In this document: piece after piece, positions 9,109-17,940 of the stretch
How positions within the stretch are numbered: position 1 is the first letter of the stretch
How the letters are laid out: each line of letters begins with the position of its first letter
Assembly (NCBI GenBank): GCA_050693875.1
Contig: JBOGWP010000131.1
Span: forward strand, 1-62,325
Origin: JBOGWP01 sp050693875
GTDB lineage: Bacteria > Actinomycetota > CADDZG01 > JAHWKV01 > JBOGWP01
DNA: 62,325 nucleotides
Direction: 5' to 3'
Translations under genes and position numbers: made by a program
The notes under the pieces: model-generated
Seen by the model: only the letters and a program-made list of their open reading frames with translations
What the model was told of the DNA's origin: nothing
Database searches by the model: none

Positions 9109-10866
9109 ATGCCCCGGCCGTCTGAGTACGAGCGGCGGATCGCCGGCTACGAACGCGAGGTCGGCGAGCTCCAGATGCAGGTGAAGCTCCTTGAGGAGGA
9201 GTCTGGAGTTCTCCGAGCCAGGCTGCTCGATGCCCCCATCAGAATTCGCAAGCTCGAGGAACAGCTCGAAGAGGTCCGGCTCGAGCTCGTCGGGTCGCAG
9301 GGCCAGTCCGAGCGGATGGCCGGGCTCCTCAAGCAAGCCCGTGAGCAGATCGTCTCCCTCCGCGAGGAGGTCGAGAAGCTCTCGGCTCCTCCGTCGACGT
9401 ACGGCGTCTTCATGGAGGCCAACGACGACGGAACGATCAACGTGTTCACCGGGGGCCGGAAGGTCCGGGTGAACGTCGCGCCGAGCATCGAGGCGGAGCA
9501 GCTGACCAAGGGCCAGGAGCTGATGCTCAACGAGGCGCTCAACGCGGTGAAGATATGCGGCTACGAGCTCCAGGGTGAGGTGGTCACGCTGAAGGAGCGA
9601 CTCGACGCGGAGCGCGGCATCATCCTGTCGCACGCCGACGAGGAGCGGGTGGCGCAGGTGTCCGAACCGCTCAAGGCCGAGCTGCTTCGGGCGGGCGACT
9701 CGCTGCTGATGGACGTGAAGTCCGGGTACCTCCTCGAGAAACTCCCGAAGCCCGAGGTCGAGGAGCTGATCCTCGAAGAGGTCCCCGATATCACCTACGA
9801 CCAGATCGGAGGGCTCGACAACCAGATCGAGCAGCTCCGCGACGCGGTCGAGCTCCCCTTCCTGCACGCCGACCTCTTCGCAGAGCACCAGCTGACCCCA
9901 CCCAAGGGGGTTCTGCTCTACGGCCCTCCCGGGTGCGGCAAGACGCTCATCGCCAAGGCGGTGGCCAACTCGCTCGCCAAGCGCAGCGTCGAGGTGACCG
10001 GACGCGAGGACATCCGTGCCTACTTCCTCAACATCAAGGGCCCCGAGCTGCTCAACAAGTACGTGGGGGAGACCGAGCGCCAGATCCGCCTGATCTTCCA
10101 GCGGGCGAAGGAGAAGTCGCAGGAGGGCGTCCCGGTCATCGTCTTCTTCGACGAGATGGAGTCGCTGTTCCGCACCCGAGGGTCGGGCATCTCGAGCGAC
10201 ATCGAGAACACGATCGTCCCGCAGCTCCTCTCCGAGATCGACGGGGTGGAGTCGCTGAAGAACGTGATCGTCGTGGGTGCGTCCAACCGTGAAGATCTCA
10301 TCGACCCGGCGATCCTGCGTCCCGGCCGCCTGGACGTGAAGATCAAGATCGAGCGTCCCGACCAGGGCGCGGCGAAGGCGATCTTCTCCAAGTACCTGGT
10401 GCCCGAGATCCCCATCCACCCCGGCGAGCTGACCCGCCACGGCAAGGACCTGAGGGCGGCGATCGAATACATGATCAACGCCACTGTCGAGGAGATGTAC
10501 GCGATCAGCGAGACCAACCGCTTCCTCGAGGTCACCTACGCCAACGGCGACAAGGAGATCCTCTACTTCAAGGACTTCGCCTCGGGCGCCATGATCGAGA
10601 ACATCGTGCGCCGGGCGAAGAAGATCGCCATCAAGCGCCTGATCGCCACCGCCGAGAAGGGCATCACCACCGAGGACCTGATCAACTCGATCCAGCAGGA
10701 GTACCGTGAGAACGAGGACCTGCCCAACACGACGAACCCCGACGACTGGGCGAAGATCTCCGGGAAGAAGGGCGAGCGGATCATCTACGTGCGCACGCTG
10801 GTGGGCGAGGGGAAGAAGGCCGACTCACGAGCGGTGGAGCGGGTCCGAACCGGTCAGTATCTCTGA
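9109..10866 (+). CDS. mpa: Proteasome-associated AAA ATPase (Mpa/ARC)
   Basis: 585 residues. The N-terminal 80 residues form a coiled coil that in this family captures Pup. An OB-fold region covers about 90-220 (STYGVFMEANDDGTINVFT). The AAA domain has Walker A GPPGCGKT, Walker B VIVFFDEMESLF and arginine-finger region RPGRLDVKI. The last residues are GQYL, the C-terminal docking tail that inserts into the 20S alpha ring, so the protein is built to feed a proteasome. ATG 9109 is preceded by TAGGAG. The hexamer unfolds pupylated proteins. dop lies downstream behind a strong hairpin; 20S core genes are not in this window. Confidence 0.96.
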   Translation: MPRPSEYERRIAGYEREVGELQMQVKLLEEESGVLRARLLDAPIRIRKLEEQLEEVRLELVGSQGQSERMAGLLKQAREQIVSLREEVEKLSAPPSTYGVFMEANDDGTINVFTGGRKVRVNVAPSIEAEQLTKGQELMLNEALNAVKICGYELQGEVVTLKERLDAERGIILSHADEERVAQVSEPLKAELLRAGDSLLMDVKSGYLLEKLPKPEVEELILEEVPDITYDQIGGLDNQIEQLRDAVELPFLHADLFAEHQLTPPKGVLLYGPPGCGKTLIAKAVANSLAKRSVEVTGREDIRAYFLNIKGPELLNKYVGETERQIRLIFQRAKEKSQEGVPVIVFFDEMESLFRTRGSGISSDIENTIVPQLLSEIDGVESLKNVIVVGASNREDLIDPAILRPGRLDVKIKIERPDQGAAKAIFSKYLVPEIPIHPGELTRHGKDLRAAIEYMINATVEEMYAISETNRFLEVTYANGDKEILYFKDFASGAMIENIVRRAKKIAIKRLIATAEKGITTEDLINSIQQEYRENEDLPNTTNPDDWAKISGKKGERIIYVRTLVGEGKKADSRAVERVRTGQYL

Positions 10867-10885
10867 GCCTGGGACACCCCGAGTG

Positions 10886-10916
10886 CATACGGCGGGGCCG
10901 AAAGCCCCGCCGTATG
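10886..10916 (+). terminator. Perfect 13-bp hairpin between mpa and dop
   Basis: CATACGGCGGGGC (10886-10898) and GCCCCGCCGTATG (10904-10916) are fully complementary around the loop CGAAA. It lies 20 bases after the mpa stop and 32 bases before the dop start. There is no T-run. It could attenuate or process the mpa-dop transcript. Confidence 0.65.
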
Positions 10917-10948
10917 ATTCCCGGACCAAGCGCCGAGGAGGGGAGCGC

Positions 10949-12436
10949 GTGGCGATTCCGAAGGTGATGGGGATCGAAACCGAATACGGGATCATCGCCA
11001 AGGGCTCCGAGGAGTACAACCCGATCCTCGCCTCGTCGGTGCTCATCAACGCCTACGCGTCACCGCGCCTGAAGCGGGTGCGGTGGGACTACGAGGAGGA
11101 GAACCCGCTCCGGGACGCCCGGGGATTCGAGCGCCCCGGGCTCGAGCCTCTCGAGGACGAGGGCGGCCTGGTCTCGGTGATCCTCGAGAACGGCGCACGC
11201 TATTACGTCGACCACGCCCACCCCGAGTACTCCACGCCCGAATGCACCAACGCCCGTGAGCTGGTGGTGCACGACAAGGCGGGGGAGCGGGTGCTGCTGA
11301 GGAGCATCCAGGAAGCCTCGTCGATCCTTGCCGCGGGCGACCGGATCCTGGTCTACAAGAACAACTCCGACGGCAAGGGGAACTCCTACGGCTGTCACGA
11401 GAACTACCTGATGGAGCGGGCGACCCCCTTCCCGCGCATCGTGCGCTTCCTCATGCCGTTCCTCGTGACGCGGCAGGTCTTCACCGGCGCCGGGAAGGTG
11501 GGGGCCGAGACCACCGGTGCCGCATCCGAGATCACCTACCAGATCTCTCAGCGGGCGGACTTCTTCGAAGTCGAGGTCGGGCTCGAGACCACCTTCAAGC
11601 GGCCCATCATCAACACCCGCGACGAGCCTCACGCCGATCCGGAGAAGTACCGTCGGCTCCACGTCATCGTGGGGGACGCCAACATGAGCGAGGTTGCGAC
11701 CTTCCTCAAGGCCGGCACGACGGCGATCGTGCTGCGGATGATCGAGGACGACTTCATCAGCGCCGACCTGTCCCTGGCCGAGCCGGTGGCGGCGCTGCGA
11801 GCGATCTCGCACGATCCGACCTGCCGTCGGTCCGTCTCGCTCGCCGACGGGAGGACGGTGACGGCGGTCGATCTGCAGTGGGAGTACCTCGACTGGGCCA
11901 AGAAATACCTGGCCGACCAGGAACCGGATCCGGTCACGACCGAGGTGACCCGGCGCTGGGAAGAGGTGCTGGCCGGTCTCGAGTCGGATCCGTTGCAGCT
12001 CGAGGGAAACCTCGACTGGGTCGCCAAGCTCACGATGCTCGAGGCCTACCGCGAGCGCCACGACCTCGAGTGGAACGACCCACGCCTGGCGCTGGTCGAT
12101 CTGCAGTATCACGACGTGCGGCCCGACAAGAGCCTGTACTCCAAGCTCGTGCAGCAGGGCCGGATCGAGCGGCTGGTGGGCGACGAGGACGTGGCGGAGG
12201 CGATGACCACCCCGCCGGCCGGCACGCGCGCCTGGTTCCGCGGGAACGCCCTCCGCCGGTTCTCCTCACAGATCACCACGGCCTCCTGGGACAGCCTCGT
12301 CTTCGACGTCGGGGGCGACGCCTTGCAGAAGGTGCCCATGCTGGAGCCGCTGCGCGGCACAAGAGAGGCGACCGAGGAGCTGCTCACGTCGGCCTCGTCC
12401 GCCGGGGAGCTGCTCTCGCGCCTGCAGGGCGCTTAA
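10949..12436 (+). CDS. dop: Pup deamidase/depupylase Dop
   Basis: 495 residues. The fold is that of carboxylate-amine ligases. Motifs include GIETEYGI at the start, RDARGFE, ARYYVDHAHPEYSTPE, KNNSDGKGNSYGCHENYL, LETTFKRPIINTRDEPHA, SASWDSLVFD-like ATASWDSLVFDVGGDAL and EPLRGTRE. The loop position after NPI and the overall match favour Dop over its paralogue PafA. Dop converts the C-terminal Gln of Pup to Glu and removes Pup from tagged proteins. GTG 10949 follows GAGGAGGGGAG. Unlike the common actinobacterial order, no pup, prcB or prcA follows: a terminator and a convergent gene do. Confidence 0.93.
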   Translation: MAIPKVMGIETEYGIIAKGSEEYNPILASSVLINAYASPRLKRVRWDYEEENPLRDARGFERPGLEPLEDEGGLVSVILENGARYYVDHAHPEYSTPECTNARELVVHDKAGERVLLRSIQEASSILAAGDRILVYKNNSDGKGNSYGCHENYLMERATPFPRIVRFLMPFLVTRQVFTGAGKVGAETTGAASEITYQISQRADFFEVEVGLETTFKRPIINTRDEPHADPEKYRRLHVIVGDANMSEVATFLKAGTTAIVLRMIEDDFISADLSLAEPVAALRAISHDPTCRRSVSLADGRTVTAVDLQWEYLDWAKKYLADQEPDPVTTEVTRRWEEVLAGLESDPLQLEGNLDWVAKLTMLEAYRERHDLEWNDPRLALVDLQYHDVRPDKSLYSKLVQQGRIERLVGDEDVAEAMTTPPAGTRAWFRGNALRRFSSQITTASWDSLVFDVGGDALQKVPMLEPLRGTREATEELLTSASSAGELLSRLQGA

Positions 12437-12443
12437 GCTAAGC

Positions 12444-12467
12444 GTGGGGAGGGCAAGCCCTCCCCAC
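12444..12467 (+). terminator. 11-bp hairpin terminator after dop
   Basis: GTGGGGAGGGC (12444-12454) is complementary to GCCCTCCCCAC (12457-12467). It starts 7 bases after the dop stop. It lies about 110 bases beyond the stop of the convergent repeat-protein gene and might also stop transcripts from that side. Confidence 0.7.
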
Positions 12468-12574
12468 AAACCCCTCGCAAACCCATGGTAGGTGTCGGTC
12501 GGGGGCCGGCGGAGCGCCCTCTTCAACCAGTGCTTCCAATGCCCGGCGACTCGGGAGGGCAGGTCCTCCCACCC

Positions 12575-13331
12575 TCAGAGTCTTGGGGCCGCGATCCCCC
12601 TGATCGGAGCGTTGAGCCGGATCCCGCCCGTCGAGCCGAGAAATCCGGCATCACCGAAGGCGAAGATCCCGCCGTCGGAGCCCACGAGCCAGTACCCGGC
12701 GCCGCTTGGTGTCGATGCCATGCCCACAATGGGCGCGTTGAGCGAGATTCCGCCCGTCGAGCCGAGAAATCCGGCATCACCGAAGGCGAAGATGCCACCG
12801 TCCGACGCGACCAGCCAGTACCCGTTCCCGCTCGGGGTCGGCGCGACGCCGACGATCGGCCGGTTGAGCCGGATGCCACCCGTGGAGCCGAGGAACTTGG
12901 CGTCCCCTTGGGCGAAGATCCCCCCGTCGGCGGCGACCAGCCAGTACCCCTTGCCCGAGGGGGTGGGGGCCATTCCGGCGATGGGAGCGTTCAGGGGTGC
13001 GTTGCCGGTCGACCCGAGGAACTCGGCATCGCCGAAGCTGAAGACGCCGCCGTCCGCTGCGATCAACCAGTAACCGCGCGCTGTGCGGGTGGGACTCATC
13101 CCGACGATCGGGGCGGCGAGCGGCAGGCCTGCGGCAGAGCCGAGGAAGCAGGCGTCCCCAAAGCTGAACACCCCTCCATCGGAAGCGACCATCCAGTAGC
13201 CCCCCGGCGTCCGTCCCGGGGCCATCGCCACAACCGGCTCGGCCAGCGCGATGCCGCCGGTCGACCCCAGGAACGCGGCGTTGCCGAAAGCGAAGACGCC
13301 GCCGTCGCTGGCGACGGTCCAGTAGCCCTGC
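12575..13331 (-). repeat. Six tandem 126-bp coding repeats
   Basis: The 3' end of the repeat-protein gene consists of six units of 126 bp (42 codons). Neighbouring copies keep near-identical DNA, for example a segment of about 35 bases around 12632 recurs at about 12758. Recent duplication or gene conversion is likely, and copy number could vary between strains. Confidence 0.8.
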
Positions 13332-14614
13332 GACACTGCGACGCCCGGCCCGCCTTCGAGTCGGGCGAGGGCGAAGGATCGTGAGGCGGTTCCAGAACGG
13401 CCCGCGGTGCCGGCGAGCAGGATGCGTCCGTCGGCAGCGATCGCGACGGCGTGCGCCTCGTCGGCGCGGTCGCTGAAGTCAACCGTCGCCCGTCCAGATC
13501 CGCCGAAGCTGGTGTCGACGCTGCCGTCCGGGTTCAGCCGTGCTGCCCCGAACTGCCGCTCGCCCGGGGCCGCCCCGCCCGCGCTGCCCGCAATCACGAT
13601 CCTGCCATTCGGCTCGACGACAAGGTCGTCGGCCCGGTCCTCGCCGCACGCGAAGTCGAGGAACGCGGCGCCGCGCCGGCCGAATGACGTGTCCTCGGTC
13701 CCATCGGGGTTGAGGCGGGCCAGGACGACGTCGTCGACCGTGCTTCCGGAGATGACGAGCTTCCCGTCCGGGAGCACCGCGATCCCCGTGGCGCCGAGCG
13801 TCCCGACGCCGAAGTTCACCCGCAGGCGTCCGCTGCCGGCGAAGGTGTCGTCCACGGTGCCGTCCGGGTTGTAGCGGACGACGGCCATCTCGTTGATGTT
13901 CGTGCCCGCGGCGACGACCTTCCCGTCCGCCTGGAGTGCGAGGTCGTCGATCTGGGCGAAGTCCGAGCCGAACCCTGTGGTGACGGTCCCGTCCGGACCG
14001 AAGCTCGGGTCCGGGGACCCGTCCGGGAGGTACCGCGCCAGCGCGAAGAGGACGGGGCTCGAGCTCGTGGGCGACGTCAGGGCCGACCCGCCGGCGACGA
14101 TCTTGCCGTCGTCCTGGACGACGAGCGCCCTCGCCCCCGACGTCGACTGATTGGCGAAGCTGGTTGCCGTTCCGCCGGAGCCGAAGGCCGAGTCGAGCGT
14201 CCCATCCGGCAGATAGCGCGCGACCCCGAAGGCGTCGAAGTCACCGGCGACGAGGATCCCGCCGCCGGGCTGCAGGGCAAGGTCGTAGGCGACGTCGCGG
14301 CCCCCGAAGTTCGTGATGACCTTGCCGTCGCCGCCGAAGCCGGGATCGAGGATGCCGCGGGTGTCGTACCGGGCGAGGGCCACGTCGGCTCCCCCCGCGG
14401 TCGCGGTGGTGCCCGCGGCGAGCACCTTCCCGTCGGGCTGGACCGCGACCGCGAACGCGTCGTCGCGGCTCCCCAGCCCGAACGAGGTGGTGAGGGTGCC
14501 GCCGGCTCCGAACCCGGGATCCGGGTCGGCGGGACCCGCACCTCCCGGCGCTGCCAGCGACACCAGCAGCAGGGCCGGGAGGAGTGCGATCAATGCCCGC
14601 CGCGAGCCGGTCAT
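12575..14614 (-). CDS. Secreted repeat protein: Delta-60 repeats plus GYWLVASDGG repeats
   Basis: 679 residues. A signal peptide is followed by about seven Delta-60-type repeats (each beginning like DPGFGGDGKVxTNFG and containing VQPDGKVLAAG, spaced roughly 60-65 residues). Six tandem 42-residue repeats follow, of the form GYWLVASDGGIFAFGDA, FLGSTGG, LNAPIVGM. Both halves look like beta-propeller blades. The 42-residue type is common in predicted extracellular proteins of uncultured actinobacteria and has no agreed function. ATG 14614 gives a clean signal peptide; an in-frame ATG at 14641 would add nine residues. No anchor is seen at the C-terminus. It follows glyA on the same strand. Confidence 0.85.
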   Translation of the reverse strand: MTGSRRALIALLPALLLVSLAAPGGAGPADPDPGFGAGGTLTTSFGLGSRDDAFAVAVQPDGKVLAAGTTATAGGADVALARYDTRGILDPGFGGDGKVITNFGGRDVAYDLALQPGGGILVAGDFDAFGVARYLPDGTLDSAFGSGGTATSFANQSTSGARALVVQDDGKIVAGGSALTSPTSSSPVLFALARYLPDGSPDPSFGPDGTVTTGFGSDFAQIDDLALQADGKVVAAGTNINEMAVVRYNPDGTVDDTFAGSGRLRVNFGVGTLGATGIAVLPDGKLVISGSTVDDVVLARLNPDGTEDTSFGRRGAAFLDFACGEDRADDLVVEPNGRIVIAGSAGGAAPGERQFGAARLNPDGSVDTSFGGSGRATVDFSDRADEAHAVAIAADGRILLAGTAGRSGTASRSFALARLEGGPGVAVSQGYWTVASDGGVFAFGNAAFLGSTGGIALAEPVVAMAPGRTPGGYWMVASDGGVFSFGDACFLGSAAGLPLAAPIVGMSPTRTARGYWLIAADGGVFSFGDAEFLGSTGNAPLNAPIAGMAPTPSGKGYWLVAADGGIFAQGDAKFLGSTGGIRLNRPIVGVAPTPSGNGYWLVASDGGIFAFGDAGFLGSTGGISLNAPIVGMASTPSGAGYWLVGSDGGIFAFGDAGFLGSTGGIRLNAPIRGIAAPRL

Positions 14615-14691
14615 CGGGTGGTGCCCGTGCCGCGAGATCATGCCTGGACCGAATGCCACACCGGTTCCCGGCCGGCTGTCAAGGCGGTTCC

Positions 14692-15951
14692 TCAGCCGCC
14701 GATGCCGATACCGGGCGGCGGGAAGGCGGCGCACATCTCCCGGATCTCGTCCGCCGCCCGCGCGGCGAGGGCCTCGTCGTCGGGCGCGCCCACGATCTGG
14801 TCGATCCACGCCGCGATGCGCCGCATCTCCTGCTGGCGCATCCCCCGAGAGGTGACGGCAGGTGTCCCCAGCCGGATTCCCGAGGGGTCGAACGGTGTGC
14901 GCGGGTCGAAGGGAACGGTGTTGAAGTTCAGTTCGATCCCCGCTCGGTCCAGCGCCTTGGCGGCGACCTTGCCGGTAACGTGCTTGCCGGTGAGATCGAC
15001 CAGGATCAGATGGTTGTCGGTGCCGCCCGACACCAGGTCGAAGCCCCGCTCCATCAAGCCGTCGGCAAGGGCCCCGGCATTGGCGACGATCTGCCGGGCA
15101 TACGCAGTGAAGGCGGGCTCCGCCGCCTCCTGGAGCGCCACCGCGATCGCCGCGGTGGTGTGGTTGTGCGGGCCGCCCTGGAGCCCGGGGAACACCGAGC
15201 GGTCCAGCCCCCTGGCGTGCTGCTCCTTGGAGAGGATCATCGCTCCGCGCGGCCCCCGCAGCGTCTTGTGGGTCGTGGTCGTGACGGCGTCGGCTACGGG
15301 GACCGGCGACGGGTGGACGCCACCGGCGATCAACCCGGCGATGTGGGCCACGTCGGCGACGAAGATGGCCCCCACCTCGCGGGCGACCTCGGCGAAGGCC
15401 TCGAAGTGGATGATCCGCGGGATCGCCGTCCCGCCCGCCCAGATCAGCTTGGGCCGCTCCTTGCGCGCGAGGTCGCGCACCTCGTCGTAGTCGAGCCGGC
15501 CGGTCTCCTTTCGAACGCCGTAGGGGATCGCGCGGAAGTATTTGCCGCTGATCGCGACCGACGCCCCGTGGGTGAGGTGGCCGCCGTGAGGGAGGGCCAT
15601 CCCCATGAACGGGTCGCCGGGCTGGAGGAAGGTGAGATACACCGCGAGGTTGGCCGGGGAGCCCGAGTAGGGCTGGACGTTGGCGTGCTCGGCGCCGAAG
15701 AGGGCCTTCGCCCGCTCGATCGCGATCGTCTCGACCGGGTCGATGAACTGCTGGCCCTCGTAGTAGCGGCGATTTGGGTATCCCTCCGAGTACTTGTTGG
15801 TGAGGACGGTCCCGGTCGCCTCGAGCACCGCCTGCGACACGTAGTTCTCGGAGGGGATCAGGCGCACCTTGTCGTGCTGGCGGCGCTCCTCAGCCGTGAT
15901 CAACCCGGCGATTTCCGGGTCGGCGGCAGCGAGTGCGGGGTGGTCGGTCAC
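14692..15951 (-). CDS. glyA: Serine hydroxymethyltransferase
   Basis: 419 residues, the normal length. It interconverts serine and glycine with tetrahydrofolate and supplies one-carbon units in the cytoplasm. Visible motifs are RLIPSENYVSQAV, NKYSEGYPNRRYYEGQ, NVQPYSGSPANLAVY, DVAHIAGLIAGGVHPSP, and the PLP-binding lysine in TTTTHKTLRGPRGA. The gene is divergent from the WecA/TagO-like gene. The ATG has no strong ribosome site, but the N-terminus matches the family. Confidence 0.95.
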   Translation of the reverse strand: MTDHPALAAADPEIAGLITAEERRQHDKVRLIPSENYVSQAVLEATGTVLTNKYSEGYPNRRYYEGQQFIDPVETIAIERAKALFGAEHANVQPYSGSPANLAVYLTFLQPGDPFMGMALPHGGHLTHGASVAISGKYFRAIPYGVRKETGRLDYDEVRDLARKERPKLIWAGGTAIPRIIHFEAFAEVAREVGAIFVADVAHIAGLIAGGVHPSPVPVADAVTTTTHKTLRGPRGAMILSKEQHARGLDRSVFPGLQGGPHNHTTAAIAVALQEAAEPAFTAYARQIVANAGALADGLMERGFDLVSGGTDNHLILVDLTGKHVTGKVAAKALDRAGIELNFNTVPFDPRTPFDPSGIRLGTPAVTSRGMRQQEMRRIAAWIDQIVGAPDDEALAARAADEIREMCAAFPPPGIGIGG

Positions 15952-16070
15952 GGGCGCAACCTACGTGCGGGGGCAACCGGGGTCAAATGGTGAGGACGGC
16001 CGCGGCTTCCAACCGCGCCGCCGCACCTCCGTACCTGGCGTCCGGGTCCCCCGATGGGGAGAATGTCCCG

Positions 16071-17273
16071 ATGGGCGCCTATCTCGTCGTGCTGCTCGTC
16101 GCGCTCGGGGCGTCATACCTCGCCACCCCGCTGGTTCTCCGGCTCTCCCGGCGCGTGGGCGCAGTCGACATCCCGGACGACCGGAAGGTGCACGCGGTGC
16201 CGACCCCCACGCTCGGGGGCATCGCCATCTTCCTGGGGTTCCTCGCGGCCTTCGCGGTCTCCGCCGGGCTCGGCACGTTCCGCGAGACGACGCTCGCTCC
16301 GTTGCTGGCCTGGCCGCCGTCCACGGCGGTCGTGATCGCGATCGGCGCGGCCTTCGTCTTCGTGCTGGGCGTCGTCGACGACCTCACCGGGCTACCCGCC
16401 CCGGTCAAGCTTGCCGGCCAGATCGTCGCGGCCGGCTTCGTCTTCCTGCTCGGAGGCGTGAAGCTGCAGTGGCTGCGCTGGCCGCTCGGCACGCTCTCGT
16501 TGGGGCCGGCCGAGCAGGCCATCGTCACGATCGTCTGGATCGTCGTGATCGTGAACGCGGTCAACCTGATCGACGGGCTGGACGGGCTCGCCGGCGGGAT
16601 CACTGCCATCGCCGCGGCGACCTTCTTCGTGTACTCCTATCAGCTGTCCCGAGGGATGGCGTCCCCCGAGTTCGAGCAGACCGCGCCACTGGTGTCGATC
16701 GCGATCGTCGGGGCGATGCTCGGCTTCCTCCCCTTCAACTTCAACCCCGCACGCATCTTCATGGGTGACTCCGGCAGCATGACCGCGGGCTTCTTGCTCG
16801 CCACCGCGACCGTCGCCGGGGTGGGACGGGCGTCGCCGGTAAACCCCCTGTCGGAGTCGGTGATCTTCTACCTACCGGTGGTGATCCCGGTGATCGTGCT
16901 GGCGATCCCGATCCTCGACACCGCCCTCGCGGTGGTCCGGCGAGCCCGGATGGGACGGCACATCTTCCAGGCCGACAAGCAGCACCTCCACCACCGGCTG
17001 CTCGAGATCGGACATGGCCACCGCCAGGCGGTCCTGATCCTGTACGCATGGACCGCAGTGATCGCCGGCGCGGGACTCGCGCTCTCCTTCCTGCCCGACC
17101 CCCGCTACACCCTGCTGTTTGTCGCCGCCGGCGTGGCGATCTTCCTGTACACGATCCTGCCTCGCCTGGCGGGTTCGCGGGCGGCCCGTGCCGCAACGGC
17201 CGTCACGCCGGTGCCGAGTCGCCGCGGGCGAGCCGCCGGCGAGCCGCGCCAAGGTTCCCGCCGCTCCCCGTAG
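16071..17273 (+). CDS. Undecaprenyl-phosphate sugar-1-phosphate transferase (WecA/TagO type)
   Basis: 400 residues with about ten or eleven hydrophobic helices. Family motifs: PDDRKVHAVPTPTLGGIAIF, FVLGVVDDLTGL, NAVNLIDGLDGLAGG (catalytic Asp region), FNFNPARIFMGDSGSM, and HHRLLEIGHGHRQA, the His-rich cytoplasmic loop that separates WecA/TagO proteins from MraY. It links a sugar phosphate, usually GlcNAc-1-P, to undecaprenyl phosphate and starts a wall polysaccharide. ATG 16071 has GGGGAGA about 8 bases upstream. The C-terminus is Arg-rich. It lies just before the ATP synthase operon, as in many actinobacteria. Confidence 0.9.
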   Translation: MGAYLVVLLVALGASYLATPLVLRLSRRVGAVDIPDDRKVHAVPTPTLGGIAIFLGFLAAFAVSAGLGTFRETTLAPLLAWPPSTAVVIAIGAAFVFVLGVVDDLTGLPAPVKLAGQIVAAGFVFLLGGVKLQWLRWPLGTLSLGPAEQAIVTIVWIVVIVNAVNLIDGLDGLAGGITAIAAATFFVYSYQLSRGMASPEFEQTAPLVSIAIVGAMLGFLPFNFNPARIFMGDSGSMTAGFLLATATVAGVGRASPVNPLSESVIFYLPVVIPVIVLAIPILDTALAVVRRARMGRHIFQADKQHLHHRLLEIGHGHRQAVLILYAWTAVIAGAGLALSFLPDPRYTLLFVAAGVAIFLYTILPRLAGSRAARAATAVTPVPSRRGRAAGEPRQGSRRSP

Positions 17274-17303
17274 GGTAGAATCCGGCACCGACCCCCCCGA
17301 TCC

Positions 17304-17525
17304 ATGCCGCAAAAACGGGACGAGCCACCATCAGCCCTGGCTGGATTCGGCCAGGCGATGGGACTATCGGCGGAGCTCGTGGTCACGACGCTGGTGGGCA
17401 CGGCGCTGGGCTGGTTCGTGGACAGGGGATTCGGGACGGGCCCCCTGTTCCTCATCCTCGGGATCTTGCTGGGGGCGGTGGGGGGCATCACGAGGGTCTG
17501 GAGAGCGTGGACAAGGCGAACGTAG
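17304..17525 (+). CDS. atpZ: AtpZ/AtpI-like small membrane protein
   Basis: 73 residues with two hydrophobic segments and the family pattern GTALGWFVDRGFGTGPLFLILGILLG. Such proteins precede ATP synthase operons and assist c-ring assembly or ion supply. It overlaps the next gene by 19 bases. The gene symbol is by family and position. Confidence 0.75.
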   Translation: MPQKRDEPPSALAGFGQAMGLSAELVVTTLVGTALGWFVDRGFGTGPLFLILGILLGAVGGITRVWRAWTRRT

Positions 17526-17923
17526 AGGGCGAGCTGAGGGGGCGGCCGGGGGAGACTCGCCGGATGGCGATCGTCGCGGTGGCGCTGGCGGCGATCGCCG
17601 GGGTGGCAGCGATTCCCGCCGGAGGGGGAAGCATCTCGGCAGGTGCCGCCGCAGGCGCGCTCGCCGCCGGGGCGTATGCGGTGAGCTACGTGCGCACGCA
17701 TCTCTCCCGGGACCCGAACCGCCTCGTCGACGGCAAGGCCGTGGCCCAGGGCGGCGTACGCATCCTGCTCGTCGCAGCCGTTGCCCTGGCGATGCTTGTC
17801 GCCGGGCGACGGCCCTTCCTGGCCTACGTGATCGCCTTCGCCGGGGCGTTCCCACTGCTCATCGCGACGGAAATTCCACGCGCGCTCCGCCTGATCCGCC
17901 GGCGCGGCCCCGAGGGAAGCTAG
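17507..17923 (+). CDS. atpI: ATP synthase subunit I-like membrane protein
   Basis: 138 residues, GTG start inside the end of the previous gene. Four hydrophobic segments are visible, with small Gly/Ala-rich helices and an Arg-rich end (ALRLIRRRG). Sequence similarity to AtpI is weak; the call depends on size, topology and position 17 bases before atpB. The strong ribosome site for atpB overlaps its end. Confidence 0.6.
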   Translation: MDKANVEGELRGRPGETRRMAIVAVALAAIAGVAAIPAGGGSISAGAAAGALAAGAYAVSYVRTHLSRDPNRLVDGKAVAQGGVRILLVAAVALAMLVAGRRPFLAYVIAFAGAFPLLIATEIPRALRLIRRRGPEGS

Positions 17924-17940
17924 AGGGAGGTAGGAGGTCC

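Noticed and set aside
12485..13384. Plus-strand frame after dop whose start contains GGQ, considered as Pup
   Set aside because: Pup ends in GGQ or GGE and is about 64 acidic residues. Here GGQ is internal, the sequence is Pro/Gly-rich, and the frame is the antisense shadow of the repeat-protein gene.
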